Shown here piece by piece: positions 46,672-58,200 of a stretch of DNA of 64,000 nt. Both the position numbers and the translations under genes were made by a program. The stretch comes from Siphonodentalium dalli. Lineage: Eukaryota; Mollusca; Scaphopoda; Gadilida; Siphonodentaliidae. The DNA is taken from assembly GCA_032622095.1 (NCBI GenBank), contig CP136068.1:156387151-156451150 (forward strand). Direction: 5' to 3'. How positions within the stretch are numbered: the first letter of the stretch is position 1; the number at the start of each line of letters is the position of its first letter. Under the pieces are notes generated by a model, which worked only from the letters and a program-made list of their open reading frames with translations, did not search any database and was not told the DNA's origin.

Positions 46672-46914
46672 TTATGCGTCCATGGTGTGAGTTCCACTTG
46701 ACTGTTGTAGCCGGCAGTAGTGTTGACTGTAACAGTTTTCGACAATGACATTCAATTTTTCAGTCAATGTCACCGGGGCGGGAGAAAAGTTCGTAAACTC
46801 TATTTGCGTGTAATTATTCGCCGAATTCTGCCTCCTATCAATAGTATCATGGTATATCTCTAGCGTGTATAGTTCCTTTTTTTCTTGTTGAATTGTTTTG
46901 GCTTTCCTCGCCAT
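46672..46914 (-). CDS. Unidentified 80-residue frame (possible first exon)
   Basis: An ATG at 46914 in good context (ATAATGGC) opens a polar, non-repetitive frame ending at 46672. No domain is recognised. It lies in a stretch free of obvious repeats, between a fold-back element and a repeat fragment. It could be a small gene, a first exon with a donor before the stop, or chance. Confidence 0.2.
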   Translation of the reverse strand: MARKAKTIQQEKKELYTLEIYHDTIDRRQNSANNYTQIEFTNFSPAPVTLTEKLNVIVENCYSQHYCRLQQSSGTHTMDA

Positions 46915-47096
46915 TATCTTCGGAGACTAATTGTATTTTTCGTAAAAAAAATGATGAATCTTGTGAAAAGCAGCCGATAATTTGACCGGAAATAATCTGC
47001 GCATGCGCACACATTCACGTATTGGGTTTTAGCCAATCGTATGCTTAGTTCTAGATTCTCGCCGGATTTAGACATGACATCATAGCAGGCGCGTAA

Positions 47097-47350
47097 TTTG
47101 CGGAGGGGGGGGGGGGGGCAAAGTTTAGTCCGGGAACGTATGCCGGGGTGGATGGTCGTTAGGACCAACAAACAAATTTTTTTCGCAACTCAAAATGTTT
47201 TTTCCTGCATGTCTTTTGACTGTTTTTGCTGTTTAATTGGCTTATTAAAACACCTTAATTAATAAGAATAATTTAGAATAAAAGAAATAATGTAATGCTA
47301 ACTGCTATTGACCGACTGCAGGCAGTTATCGTATTGTATTTTGTTGCAGA
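47097..47350. repeat. Inverted fragment related to the 25.6-26.2 kb element
   Basis: Shares the C/G-rich end with ACGTATGCCGGGGTGG, the TTGGTCC-like stretch and, at its far side, GACTGCAGGCAGTTATCGT plus TATTTTGTTGCA, which match 25930-26160 in opposite orientation. A further related piece is at 47776-47880. Confidence 0.65.
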
Positions 47351-47775
47351 TTGGTGTTGGTCCCAGCTATCAGTCCAAGGTAAATTCAAACATAAATTTC
47401 GTAACGACAATTTTTTAAACAAAGACTGTCTTTTAAAATATCTTAATTATATCAAACCAAGCTAATCAAATATAGGCCTACACACCTGTAATAAAATATA
47501 TGCAGGCCTACTGACAGAAGACTTATTCTGTTTTGTTTTACGCAGACGGGAGGGTTTGAATAGCTGATTAGTTTTATTCAATAACTCAACAGCACTGAAG
47601 GGAATTTTCATATAAACTAGCTGTATATAAACAACAATTTTCATAAAAAATATAATGATGCATAATTATAGAACTGAACTTGACATAATTCTACAGAAGT
47701 ATTACTGATGACATAATAGACCTATTAAAAGTCATTATTGCAGGAGGGATTTCTTCCGCACCTAGCTAGGCCTAT

Positions 47776-47880
47776 GCGCCGGGGTGGGTGGGTGGTCGAT
47801 GGGACCAACAAACCTCTGCTTCAGTGTTAAAAGGAGGTGGGTGTCCAAAAATGGTCGGAAAAAAACTGCCGAAAACGGAT
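47776..47880. repeat. Second fragment related to the 25.6-26.2 kb element
   Basis: CAGTGTTAAAAGGAGGTGGG and ATGGTCGGAAAAAAACTGCC match the reverse complement of about 25700-25770. Confidence 0.65.
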
Positions 47881-48540
47881 TTTTTTTTAGATGCGAGAGT
47901 GGGTGGGTCCCAACAACGTTCCATTTGCATGAATTCCACGGAAAAGCAGCCATATGGAGACCGAGCATGGGTAGGCCTATTTGCACCAAAAGAATGTCAT
48001 TGGAGAATGTTGTTGCTTCTTCTGTATTTCATTATTACTATCCAATGAATATATTTTGGAATGGTCATTGCCCACACTATACAATCTCTTTAACACCAGA
48101 TATTGTGTGACTGGGGGATCAATGATGCGGGCATGCGCAGTCAACGCATATTTTCATATTTTCCCAAATAAGGTCAAATGAACCCAAATATAATTTTCAA
48201 GCAGCTCAAGGGTCATTCTAGGTTAATAATGAGGCATGTGTTTAAATGTTATTTTTGTCACATTTCCCATATCACAATCAGCCTCAATTACCATAGTATA
48301 GGCCTATCCCCCTTTTGCACATCTATTTTGGTAAAATTACGGTTTAACCCTAGCTACCACCAACCCGTTTCGAAGGTAAAAATCGTCGTATAGCAACCCT
48401 TGCCATGGCAAGTATTTTCGAGATTGTCACCATATCTGAAAATACGTGGAACCTAATATAGGCCTACACATGCATGTGCCAAGTTTTATGATTTTATGAA
48501 AATGTCTGCACTTGTTACACAAACAAAAAACTATACCTAA
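47881..48540. other. No recognisable feature
   Basis: Several short open frames but no domain or repeat is seen. Confidence 0.4.
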
Positions 48541-48925
48541 AAAATCGCACGGTGATTCCGTCACGCTCACCATCTGGTAAATATCTACACTTCATTATAC
48601 ATTTATACAATATAAATATGTTGTTTGTCAGGGGAAATCTTAACCCGTTTTGTACAGAGCTAATGCAAGTATGTTATGTGTAACAATTCAGAGTTATCTT
48701 GATAATGAAGGGTAAGGGAACTTTTCGTGTGATTCCGTCACGGCCGAACTTTTGTTTATACCGATGCATTCCTTAAATGAGTATCAACTTCCATTATATA
48801 TTTCGTAATTATATCACTTTGCTCCATCATTCTAAAAAATAATAGGCGAAATATCATTGGTATATATGAACCACATACGGTCGGGTAAAAGTTGAAAAAA
48901 GCTCTGCGTTTGGTGATTCCGTCAC
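48541..48925 (+). repeat. About 180-bp repeat with the palindrome GTGATTCCGTCAC
   Basis: GTGATTCCGTCAC occurs at about 48551, 48729 and 48909 with spacing near 180 bases. Each is followed by a CATTATATATTT-like segment. Two full units and the start of a third; the units are diverged. Confidence 0.7.
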
Positions 48926-49737
48926 GCTGGAATTCATGTTTGATGGACCATTTTTACGATAGCGAGAATGATGCATCATGGGATATAAATTCCCAAAACA
49001 TTAACACGTGCGAGGAAAGCCACATGCATCTACTACATAAGAGCTTTACAGTGGGTCGACAACACACATATATAGGCCTAGGCCTAAAGTTAAACTTTAT
49101 TATTTTTGATAGTTTTTGCGTGAAATTTTAAACAAATATCAGGTACATATATAACTCTCCGAGAATGTTAAAAACAATTTGTAACTATACTCATAGTGAT
49201 TGTATTGATTTTATGTGACAAAAAATAGACGGGAACATGTGGTCACAATTTAATTGCGTTAACTCATGCAGTGAATGCATGCATGTTGAAGTTTTGCGGT
49301 CAGAAAACACCTGCTAAAAATAGTTTTATTGGGAATTTTTTCACACAACATGCTCAGAGAATATAGAATAAACATAGCCTAGCCCTACCTGGCTATCTAA
49401 AATTATTTCTGCGTGTTGGGATTATAATTAACCATCATGCTACATGTCGTGCAACGGAGAGCGTTCAACTACGACGATAATGCATTCACTCTTTCGTATC
49501 GCGGTCCTTTTCATATAGTGTCCGACAAAATGTCCTTTACTAAAATGACCATTCCTTAAATTCCTTTGCCCCCCCTCATTGTATGATTCAATGACAGTGA
49601 ACATGAAAAGAAATAAAAGAGTTTCTCATACAAGAATCCCCCCATTGGCTTTGTTTGGTTTTGTTCAGTGTTTGTTTGTTTTTGTTTTTTGCTTGTCTTT
49701 TTCTCGACGGGCCCCGGATCATTTCAGAAATCGACCT
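48926..49737. other. No recognisable feature
   Basis: AT-rich, short open frames without domains. Confidence 0.4.
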
Positions 49738-50335
49738 AGATCATGCCATGAATCTCTACTCTGGCTAACGGCCATAGAGATCATTTTCCAACAGTACAAA
49801 ACCTGGGAACTTTTTGAAGTTTTGACAGGGATCAAGTCGAAAAAGTAACACAGGGAATATATTTCTTAGTTATATCAGTGGTTATATAGCTGTTCCTTAA
49901 TAATATACTTCACTATCGGTGAAGGTCCCACTCGAAATTGCATGTTTTTCAGTGACTTTGTGAGTTGATATCGCAATATATAAACATTGAATTAATCACC
50001 CATGCATGCATGCAGGGAAAATCTGCATATAATTATAAGCGACGCAAAGCAAATTCGCTCACAAAGTCATAAATTGACCTAGATCATGCCATGAATCTCA
50101 ACTCTGGCTAACGTCCGTGACGTCGCTCACTAAGTCATAAATCGTGAAAGTTCGAGTTGGGACCTTCACCTACAATTAATGAAGTATACATTATTAAGCC
50201 AGGAACTGAGACCGTGACGTATATACCCCCTGCGTTATTTTTTGACTTTATAACTTGAAGGTTCCCTGTCAAAACTTTAAAAAGTTCCAATGTGTTGTTT
50301 ACTGCATGGTGGAATATGATATATACGGGCGTTTC
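49738..50335. mobile_element. Fold-back element
   Basis: Arm 49738-49940 starts GATCATGCCATGAATCTCTA; the complement is 50150-50335. A further partial end lies at 50077-50120. It sits just before the truncated LINE copy 1; the 50336-50449 stretch is unassigned. Confidence 0.7.
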
Positions 50336-50449
50336 AAACGTTTATAGGAGCAAACATCCGTTCTGTATAGCTTACCATGCAGGTCTGGTTGGAAACACAA
50401 TCATTGACGCTTTCAAAATACCCGATAACGGACCAATTTTCATTGTAGG

Positions 50450-50918
50450 CCCCTTGAGTGGCATTGATCAAGCGATTTTGAATGCTTGCCTTTAGGGGAA
50501 CAATTTGATCAGTGTATGTACCGGGGGAGAAGCGTTCAGCACGTAAAAGGGCATGATATTGTCTCTCCATACGACGAAGCTGAATTCGTTCAGACGAAGC
50601 TTTAGTACGAGAGTAGTCTTGTAGAAAGCTCTTTATGGAATCTTTAAGTTGATCCCACCATTCCGGCGTGATTTCATCCTCGTGCACGGAAGAGGTAGAA
50701 TCAAGCCAAAATTCCGTAAAGGATTCCCTGAACTCAAAATCCGAGAATAATGCACTGTTAACCTTCCAATACCCAGGTCCCAAGGTAATATTAGGGGAAC
50801 TTTTGAAGTGAATGGCGATCGTGTCGTGATCGGAATAAGGAAATGTTTGTTGTGAAAATTTAGGGGGGGGGGGTGACATAAGTGATTTTGAAATATAGAA
50901 ACGATCTAATCTGGTATG
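50450..50918 (-). pseudogene. LINE copy 1 ORF2 fragment
   Basis: About 155 codons of the region between endonuclease and RT, from LDRFYISKS to ATQGAY, about 97 per cent identical to copy 2 by eye. At 50913-50919 it is fused directly to inter-ORF sequence (GACCTAAATAAAAGCC on the plus strand), so the ~670 bases for the endonuclease are lost. Past about 50450 the sequence no longer matches copy 2. It lacks all catalytic residues. Confidence 0.8.
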
Positions 50919-51165
50919 ACCTAAATAAAAGCCGCGACCAGCGCGGGCGGTATTGAAACCATTATGAAAAATAATGAAATTAAAGACACAAGTCCATTTC
51001 CGACGGCCTGACAATGTAGGTCAGGCTGAGGTTGGAAGAAATAGGCAAGTAGAATGTTCAGGGTCGGATCCAAGGTCGCTAGCCGGAGTAGTAGAGTCGG
51101 GAAAAATCGGGGGCGGGTCCAGGTCTGATGAAGTTTGTAAAGCATTATAAATGTGAGTAATAAAG

Positions 51166-52421
51166 TCAGCCCGGTTCATCTTCGGCGTCTCCCGGTTCAT
51201 CCTCGGCGTCTGTGAGAGTACCGGATTCGGAATCTGACTCACTGGAGGCGTCCGCCTCCGTGTCCGAGAGGTCGAGGGACTCGAAAGGAACCACTTTACG
51301 TCTGGGTTCTTCCGCGTCTTCAATGTTTTTACGTTTCCGGGAAGGGGTGACGAAATCCATTTCCGCAGGGGTCTCCGGAATAACATGCACATCCCCAGGG
51401 GTAGCGCCAGAGTCCGACGGCTCTGCCATACTACCCATGGGGACCACTGGTGGCACACTGTCCCCCGGGGTGGCGCCAGAGTCCAACTGCTCTGCCATGC
51501 CCCCCGCGGGGACCACTGGTGTAACAGAAACGGGGGAAATATCCCCAGAAGGCGGCGTCACTGCACCACTGGCCTGGGAGGGGGGTTTAGCGCCCGGTCC
51601 AGGTGGAACGTTTCCATCTGCCCGTATCTGCTCCGAGAAAGACGCCGCATCCCGCTTCGCCGCAGCAGCGTAAGACCGGGGCGGTCGCCCACTCTGGGGA
51701 CAGACAGGTGGCCCGAACGTGCCCCCTGACCCCACACCGTAAACATATTGGGGGGGCGCCCCACAAGCGTGATGCGCACCTTGCACCCATTGATGAAAGC
51801 GAAATCCGGAAAGTATCTCAGGTCCTCTACGCTGAGCATCATCCGGAGAGAGCGTTTACCATTTGCAATGGTTTGCCCTCCCCGGACGAACGTAGAATAC
51901 TCTATAGATTTGACGTCGCCGTAAGTAGACGGTTCTTGAATAACAGCCGTGTGCGGGACCGCAAAGGGTAACCAGTTGACACGAACAGTCCTCGGTCGCC
52001 GGGTGAGCCCGGTGTGCCCGATATACAACTCATCTCCGAAGAGGCTCATCTCTTGGAGATTGTCGTAATTGTCAGCCTGTTCTTTGGATGTGAATACCAC
52101 GCTCCAATCCCTGGCCTGTTGGCCGCGATAGATGGCTCCAATAGTCGCTTCGGGCATTTCCGACAACACTTTGTCTGCCAGGAGCTCCGCCGTGATCCGT
52201 CCAGGGTTGGGCCCACGGACCCCAATGTGCGTGGTGCACGCCCTTATCCCTGCCTGAATGTCCGCATCTGAGTACAAAGAGTCAGGTCCGTAGCAGAACC
52301 GAAATGGATCCTGCGGGTCCAAGGCCGTCACCAACTTAGGCGCGGAAGAATTTAGGTTTACGATCCTGGGGTCCGGCGGGGGAAAGCCGGACGCCGGCCA
52401 CGAGGCCATCTTTGGTAACAT
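51166..52421 (-). pseudogene. LINE copy 1 ORF1 protein (zinc-knuckle, frameshifted)
   Basis: An RNA-binding type ORF1 protein. From the ATG at 52421 it reads through the conserved DPQDP, GVRGPNPGR and RPRTVRVNWLPF segments. A single extra C in a C run near 51755 and a 4-base insertion near 51707 destroy the zinc knuckle (C-x2-C-x4-H-x4-C in copies 2 and 3). The downstream acidic, proline-rich tail is open to a TGA at 51166 and ends with a small tandem duplication of DAEDEPG. Copy 3 is about 90 per cent identical in the shared part; copy 2 only about 60 per cent. Confidence 0.8.
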
Positions 52422-53128
52422 TTTGAACTGCAGACATTGTTAGTTATACACAACAAAACAAACCTTGTAACACAGATATACCTCCCGGTGTAGAAAACTG
52501 AACGAACTGAGAATTATTCCAGGCAGTAAGCCTACGGGAGAGCCCTCCCGGAAAAACAAAACACAACAAAGAAACGCCATTAGTTTTTTTTTTATTATTT
52601 TTTTATATTAAATTTATTCAGATACAAAATTATACATAATACAAAAGAAAACGCTGACATAAAGTCAGAAACAGGTTAATACGGTACAAAAGTAAACAAA
52701 TATAAGGCTGGCTAACTGCCAGCACCGTACATGCCCCCGCTCCGATTAAAAAACAGACAAGTCTGCTGTATCACAGGTGTGGAGCGGGGGTTTAAAACCA
52801 AAATACGAGTTGGGGGGGAATTCCGACCCACCCAACTCCCACGAAGATGAGGACAAAACACAATGTAGAGTTACCCGCCCTGTGCCCCAGAGACATTGCG
52901 TGCCCTGCGACTCAGGAGGGGCAACTCCTCGGAAAGTTCGAAAAACAGAACGAGATACATTTAACCAAAGACGAAAATAAAGGAAAAGGGTAAAAGCGAG
53001 GTATATGCGGACCAGCCGCAGAAGGTACCAAGCGATAAAAACAGTTAAAAGTGTATGTATAAAGAAATTACTGAAGGGGCGCAAAGCGTTTGAAATTAAA
53101 TGACGTCGATGAAACAAGCGAATGGAAC

Positions 53129-56100
53129 TTAAAAGGTGAAATGAATAGAATCATCGCTATCGTTCAGTTGGCAAATGTCTGTGGTCTGTAACCACAGATT
53201 TTCAAATTCATGTAGGGGCAGTCGGCTGGTGATCTAGGAGCATGTGAGTGCGAATTCGAGAAAGGAATGATAAAATAGGGACGTGATCGGGTTGTGAAGC
53301 CGTGGGGCGGGGGTTCTTATTTTTTGGAGCATGGTGAATGCCGTTTCGAAAATACCAAATGGTCCGCCACGGCTTCCGAAATGAGAATGAGAGCTAAAGC
53401 TCGATTATGAGAATTGTCAGCGCGGACCAGAAGGAATCGAATGAAACCAAGATGGGTGCGGAAATTTTCGCGTAGTGCAAGGCGGGTAATCCAATCACGG
53501 ACTAGATTCCATAAAGGCTGGACGACCGGAGCAATCGACAAACAGATGCAGTACCGTTTCGGGGAGGGAATTGCAAAGGGGACAAATTTTGTGGACCCCG
53601 GGGGCCGTAAAATGTGGCCAATCGGTCCCGGGTCGGGAGGACTCCATGTATTAAACGATAAAGAATCCCATGAATCTGGGGATCAATGGCCGAGTTGTGT
53701 AAATTGGCCCAAACAATATGAAGGGGCATTTTGGGGTAAAACCAACGGAGTTTAGGGGCGGAAAACGACGTCGGTAAAAGTCGAGTGTAAAACTCTTTGG
53801 AAGTAAGTTGTGCCAGCTGGGGATGGGGGAGTGTTTTTCGAAGGTTTTGATGGACGCCAAACAACGGCGATAGAATAAGGGAATATGTTGGGGGTCGCAA
53901 TGTGCCGTGTTGCGAGAAGCGAAAAGGGGCTGGTACTGGCGAATTGAAAGACCGATCCAGTAAATGGCAAACACAGACCAACGTACATCTGGGCTGGTAA
54001 GCAACCTCTGAATGTGACGGAGATAATGAGAATGAAACTTAGTCGGTAGATGGACAATATCAGCGCCCCCCTAATTTTTTGGGGGCGTACATGAGACTGC
54101 GAGGGAGGGGTTCCGATTTGGTGGCCCAGAAAAACTTGAAGGACGCTCGTTGGACGAGCGTAATATAATGAGGGGTCATGGGGATTATTGAGGTGTAATA
54201 CCAGAGCTTGCTTAATGCGTAAACATTGAGATAAGAAGCCCTGGTGAATGGGGGGAGGTGGGCAAACCTGCCAAATTGAAGAGATTTCGAATATTTTTGA
54301 AACAGATTGTGAAAATGGTCATCAGTGGTTACCCTGAGATCCAAATTGAATACCGAGGATTTTGTGGGATTTGAACCCACTTGAGGCCATCGGGGCTGTC
54401 CGGTACGTCGGCTCCATGAGCCCCAAAAGAGACCGACGGATTTGTTCAAATTTATCTTTGAGCCGGAGACGTGCCCAAAAGTTTCAATAATGGAGAGGGC
54501 CGCGTTAATAGAGGCGTCCGTCGTCACCGAAAAGGGTGACGTCGTCGGCATATGCCGTTAATTTGAAGGCGTGAGCGCTCCCGGTACCGTAAGGCCGGGG
54601 ACGGTCGGAGCGGAGCGAATTTTGATTAAAAGGGGCTCCAAGCAAAGAATATATAAGAGGGGAGATAAGCTACAACCCTGTCGAACTGAGCGAGTGACGG
54701 GGAAGGGGGTGGAAATGTGCTGATTGATATATACACTGGAAAATATGTCCGTATAAAGGAGGCGAACCCACGAAATAAAAGTGGGACCGAACCCAAAAGC
54801 TGAAAGGACGTGGAATAAATATTCATGATCGACTCGATCAAAGGCTTTTTGTTGATCGAGACTTAAAAATGCACAGGGGATATGTTTTTGAGCGCAATAA
54901 TCTTGAAATATTACGCATGAGGTGGCAATTGTCCAAAATGGTGCGGCCTGGCACACCGCATGTTTGATCGCCAGAAATGACGTTATGAATAACAACCTTC
55001 AGGCGGTTGCATAACGTTTTGGAAAGAATTTTGTAATCCACGTTTAATAAACTGATGGGGCGATAATTGGAGGGGACTTCAGGGTGGTCTAAATCTTTGG
55101 GTAGGAGAGTGATAAGGGAGGTCCTTTGAGAAAGGGGTAATTTATGGGAAAGACATTTGTTGTACAGGACTAAAAGAATGGGGGTGACCAGATGGGAGAA
55201 TGTGGAATAAAATTCCACACCCAAACCATCTAATCCGGGTGCCCGGCCACTGGACATACCTTTAAGGGCATCAGTTAAGTCCAGGGCAGTTAAAGGGCTG
55301 TCGCATAAGGTGACGTCGGAAGTGGGAACTTGTGGTAGATCGCGCAGAAATGTGGGACGGACCTCGGTGTCAGTTACGCCCCGAGTGAAAAGAGAGGACC
55401 AAAATGCTCGAAATGCTGTCATTACGCCGTCTTGGGATGTATGGGTGATCCCGTCATAGACAGCGGAGGTAATTAATTTCCGTGAACTGCGGGTGTGTTC
55501 CAACGAACGAATGTATTCTGACGAAACGTCTTTGGCGTTGAGAATTTTAGACCGGGACCTAATATAGGCCCCTTGAGTGGCATTGATCAGGGCGGTTTTG
55601 AATGCTTTCCTTTAAGGGAACAATTTGATCAGTGTATGTACCGGGGGAGAAGCGTTCAGCACGTAAAAGGGCATGATATTGTCTCTCCATACGACGAAGC
55701 TGAATTCGTTCAGACGAAGCTTTAGTACGAGAGTAATCTTGTAGAAAGCTCTTTATGGAATCTTTAAGTTGATCCCACCATTCCGGCGTGATTTCGTCAT
55801 CGTGCACGGAAGAAGTGGAATCAAGCCAAAACTCCGTAAAGGATTCCCTGAACTCAAAATCCGAGAATAAAGCACTGTTAACCTTCCAATACCCCGGCCC
55901 TAAGGTAATATTAGCGGAATTTTTGAAATGAATGGCGATCGTGTCGTGATCGGAGTAAGGAAAAGTTTGTTGTGAAAATTGGGGAGGGGGTGACATAAGG
56001 ATTTCTAAATGTAGAATCTGTCCAATCTTGAGTGGATATCACCAGAATGGCAGGTTGTTTGAACCTGTCGAGGATGTAAAGAGCGGTAGACGTCTACCAG

Positions 56101-56628
56101 CCCATAAGTAGCCATAGTCTGAATCCACTCCTTGGCAAAAGGGGAGGGGCGGTAATCCCCACCCATCTTGTCAAGGGACGGATTTAGAATGAAATTAAAG
56201 TCGCCACCTAAAATAATGGCCCTACTAGTGTTGAAATGGGGCAGTAAAGTTTGATAAACTAGGTGCTTATTCGGGTCATTGTGTTGTGGCCCGTAAAAGG
56301 AAATTAGCCGGAGGGGAATTCTGGAGATGTCGCCATCGACACCCACGAAACGCCCATCCAGCTCTGAGAAAGTGTGATCAACAGTGAAATTCAACGAATG
56401 TTTGACCAAGACCGCTGTCCCACAGGAGTGAGTGGTGCCAGTGGCCCAATAACCCTTACATTCCAGGTATACAGCCAGTCGGTCACCCAGTTGATAGTCA
56501 TCGACATACGTTTCTTGAACGAAAAGTATGTCAACGCTATCAACCGAGAAAAGGTATTTCAATGCCTGCATCGTGTGAGTGTTCCTCAATCCTCGAGCAT
56601 TCAAGGAAGCTATGAATAATCCGTCCAT
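53129..56628 (-). pseudogene. LINE copy 2 ORF2: APE endonuclease-reverse transcriptase
   Basis: It would nick target DNA and reverse-transcribe the element RNA. The endonuclease (56628-56005) shows LNARGLRN, VQETYV, SFYGPQ and ILGGDFNF; a frameshift follows near 56010. The RT region has SSGRAPGLDGL, NYRPISLLNVDYKILSK, VPGRTILDN, SLDQQKAFDRVDHEYLF, GCSLSPLLY, and AYADDVTLF. The last lies in a short stretch near 54500-54560 in another frame than its neighbours. GSKINLNKS follows. At least seven frame changes occur, with further ones in the C-terminal part, which ends at TAA 53129-53131. It is clearly dead but all RT blocks can be located. The length, about 1160 codons, fits the family. Confidence 0.85.
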
Positions 56629-56960
56629 GATGGGCGTGGGAGGGGATTAACTGAACGAACGCACATAATTCTATACACAACACAACAAAGAAAGGATAAA
56701 TGGAATGACCTAGAAGCACGCCGCGACCAGCGCGGGCGGTGGCGAAAGCATATTGATGAAAATAAATTTAAAGTTGCATGACTGAAAATTCTGACAGCCT
56801 GACACACCATGCCAGGCTTAAGTTGAAAGAAGTGGGCTGTCTCGAAATCAATAAACGTGTCCATGGTCGCTGTCCGGAGCGGGAGAATAATACATAATCG
56901 AGGGCATGTCCAGGTCGTGAATAAATTGGTGTAAAACATTAAATAAGTCATAGCACAAAG

Positions 56961-58200
56961 TTAACCCGGGTCGTCATCTGAAACATCCACATGAATCGTT
57001 CCGGTGTCGGAGGCCTCCGATTCTGAGGAGTAGTCGTCATCTGATCCGGTGGCATCAGACGAGAAGTTGTCACCCCGGGTTGGGTAGGACCTTCCTTCGG
57101 CCCGAATCGTCGTCTCCTTCCCCATCGTGGGCACGTTTCCTAGTAACTATAGAGGAAGTTGTTTCCATCCCTAAAGGAGAATCCGGTGTTTCAGGAATCA
57201 CAGAACACTCCGCCCCCAAGGGAGTGCCAGAGTCTATCAGCTCTGCCATACTCCCAGTGGGGGGGGATCACCAAAGGAGGAGAAATCGCGTCTTTAGTGG
57301 CGGACACTGGTTCTATTTCCGAACCCGTGCACTCCTCTTGAGAAACACCTCCTTTCTCTCCGATTACTGGCATATCTTGTATCACCTCCGGAGGCAGAAC
57401 GGTATCCGAAAGTCCGGGCGGTACATTATACGACCCGTCCGGGTCGAGGGGTGGGCCGTCCTTGGGCTCGGATTGAGCTACTGCGTCACGGGCCGCGGCA
57501 TAAGTTTTCGGCTGTTGGCCATTCTGTGGGCAGGAGGCCCGAATGTGCCCGCGATCCCCGCATTTCAAGCATAAGGGGGGGCGTCCCACGAGGGTGATGA
57601 GAGCCCTGTGCCCTTCAATATTCAGAAAGTCTGGAAACTCCCGGATGTCCTCGACAGAAAGAAACATTTTTAGAACTCGTTTTCCGTTCGCGATCTTTTG
57701 GTCACCCTTAGTGAAAACATCGTACTCGATCAGTTTCACTGTTCCGAATACCGCGAGTGCTTTTATCACAGAGGTATGCTGAACGTAAAACGGCAGCCAG
57801 TTGACCCTGACCGTCCTAGGTCGGAGGGTCAAACCTGTCTGCCCGATGTAAAGGTCGTCCCCGAACACACTACGTTCCTGAAGGAGATTATACTTTGCCA
57901 CCCCATCCGGGGAATTAAAGACGACGTTCCAATCCCGGACATTTTGTCCGCGGTAGATCGCACCAATGCGAGCGTCGGTCATTTCGGACAACACTTTGTC
58001 CGCTATCAGCTCGGGCGTCAGCCTGCCAGGGTTAGGGCCCCGGACCCCGATGCTGGCTGTGCAGGCTAATATCGCCGCACGAACGTCAACAGCCGAATGG
58101 GTGGAATCCGCGGCATAACTGTTTACATAAGGGTCCTGAGGGTCAAACGCCGTGACCTCATGAGGTGTGGACGTGTCCTGATTGACGACGGGGCATGTCA
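56961..58200 (-). pseudogene. LINE copy 2 ORF1 protein (zinc-knuckle)
   Basis: A continuous frame from the 5' truncation at about 58200, where there is no ATG, to about 57250. It includes DPQDP, GVRGPNPGR, RPRTVRVNWLPF and an intact zinc knuckle CLKCGDRGHIRASC around residue 215. A homopolymer slip in a G run at 57255-57265 shifts the frame; read in the new frame an acidic tail resembling that of copies 1 and 3 runs to TAA at 56961. It differs from copies 1 and 3 at about 40 per cent of positions. Confidence 0.8.

Larger units (their letters stand above)
50450..52580 (-). mobile_element. Tx1/L1-like LINE, copy 1 (endonuclease deleted, 3' truncated)
   Basis: On the minus strand: 5' UTR (52580-52422), ORF1, inter-ORF, then a piece of ORF2. 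It starts right after the poly(A) tail of copy 2, so the two are head-to-tail. The 3' part of ORF2 is missing beyond about 50450. An internal deletion removes the endonuclease region. Confidence 0.75.
52583..58200 (-). mobile_element. Tx1/L1-like LINE, copy 2 (near full length)
   Basis: On the minus strand: ORF1 (58200-56961, 5' truncated), inter-ORF, ORF2 (56628-53129), 3' UTR, and an A-rich tail at about 52583-52610. The 3' UTR has an AATAAA-type signal and two small hairpins (CTGAC-TTTAT-GTCAG and CTGGC-AGTTA-GCCAG) also present in copy 4. The RT motif VPGRTI and the zinc-knuckle ORF1 point to the Tx1 group of L1-like elements; the clade call is from memory of motifs. Confidence 0.8.

Noticed and set aside
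51212-51729. Plus-strand frames of 114-153 codons antisense to LINE ORF1
   Set aside because: They mirror the GC-rich acidic tail of ORF1 on the other strand and carry no domain.
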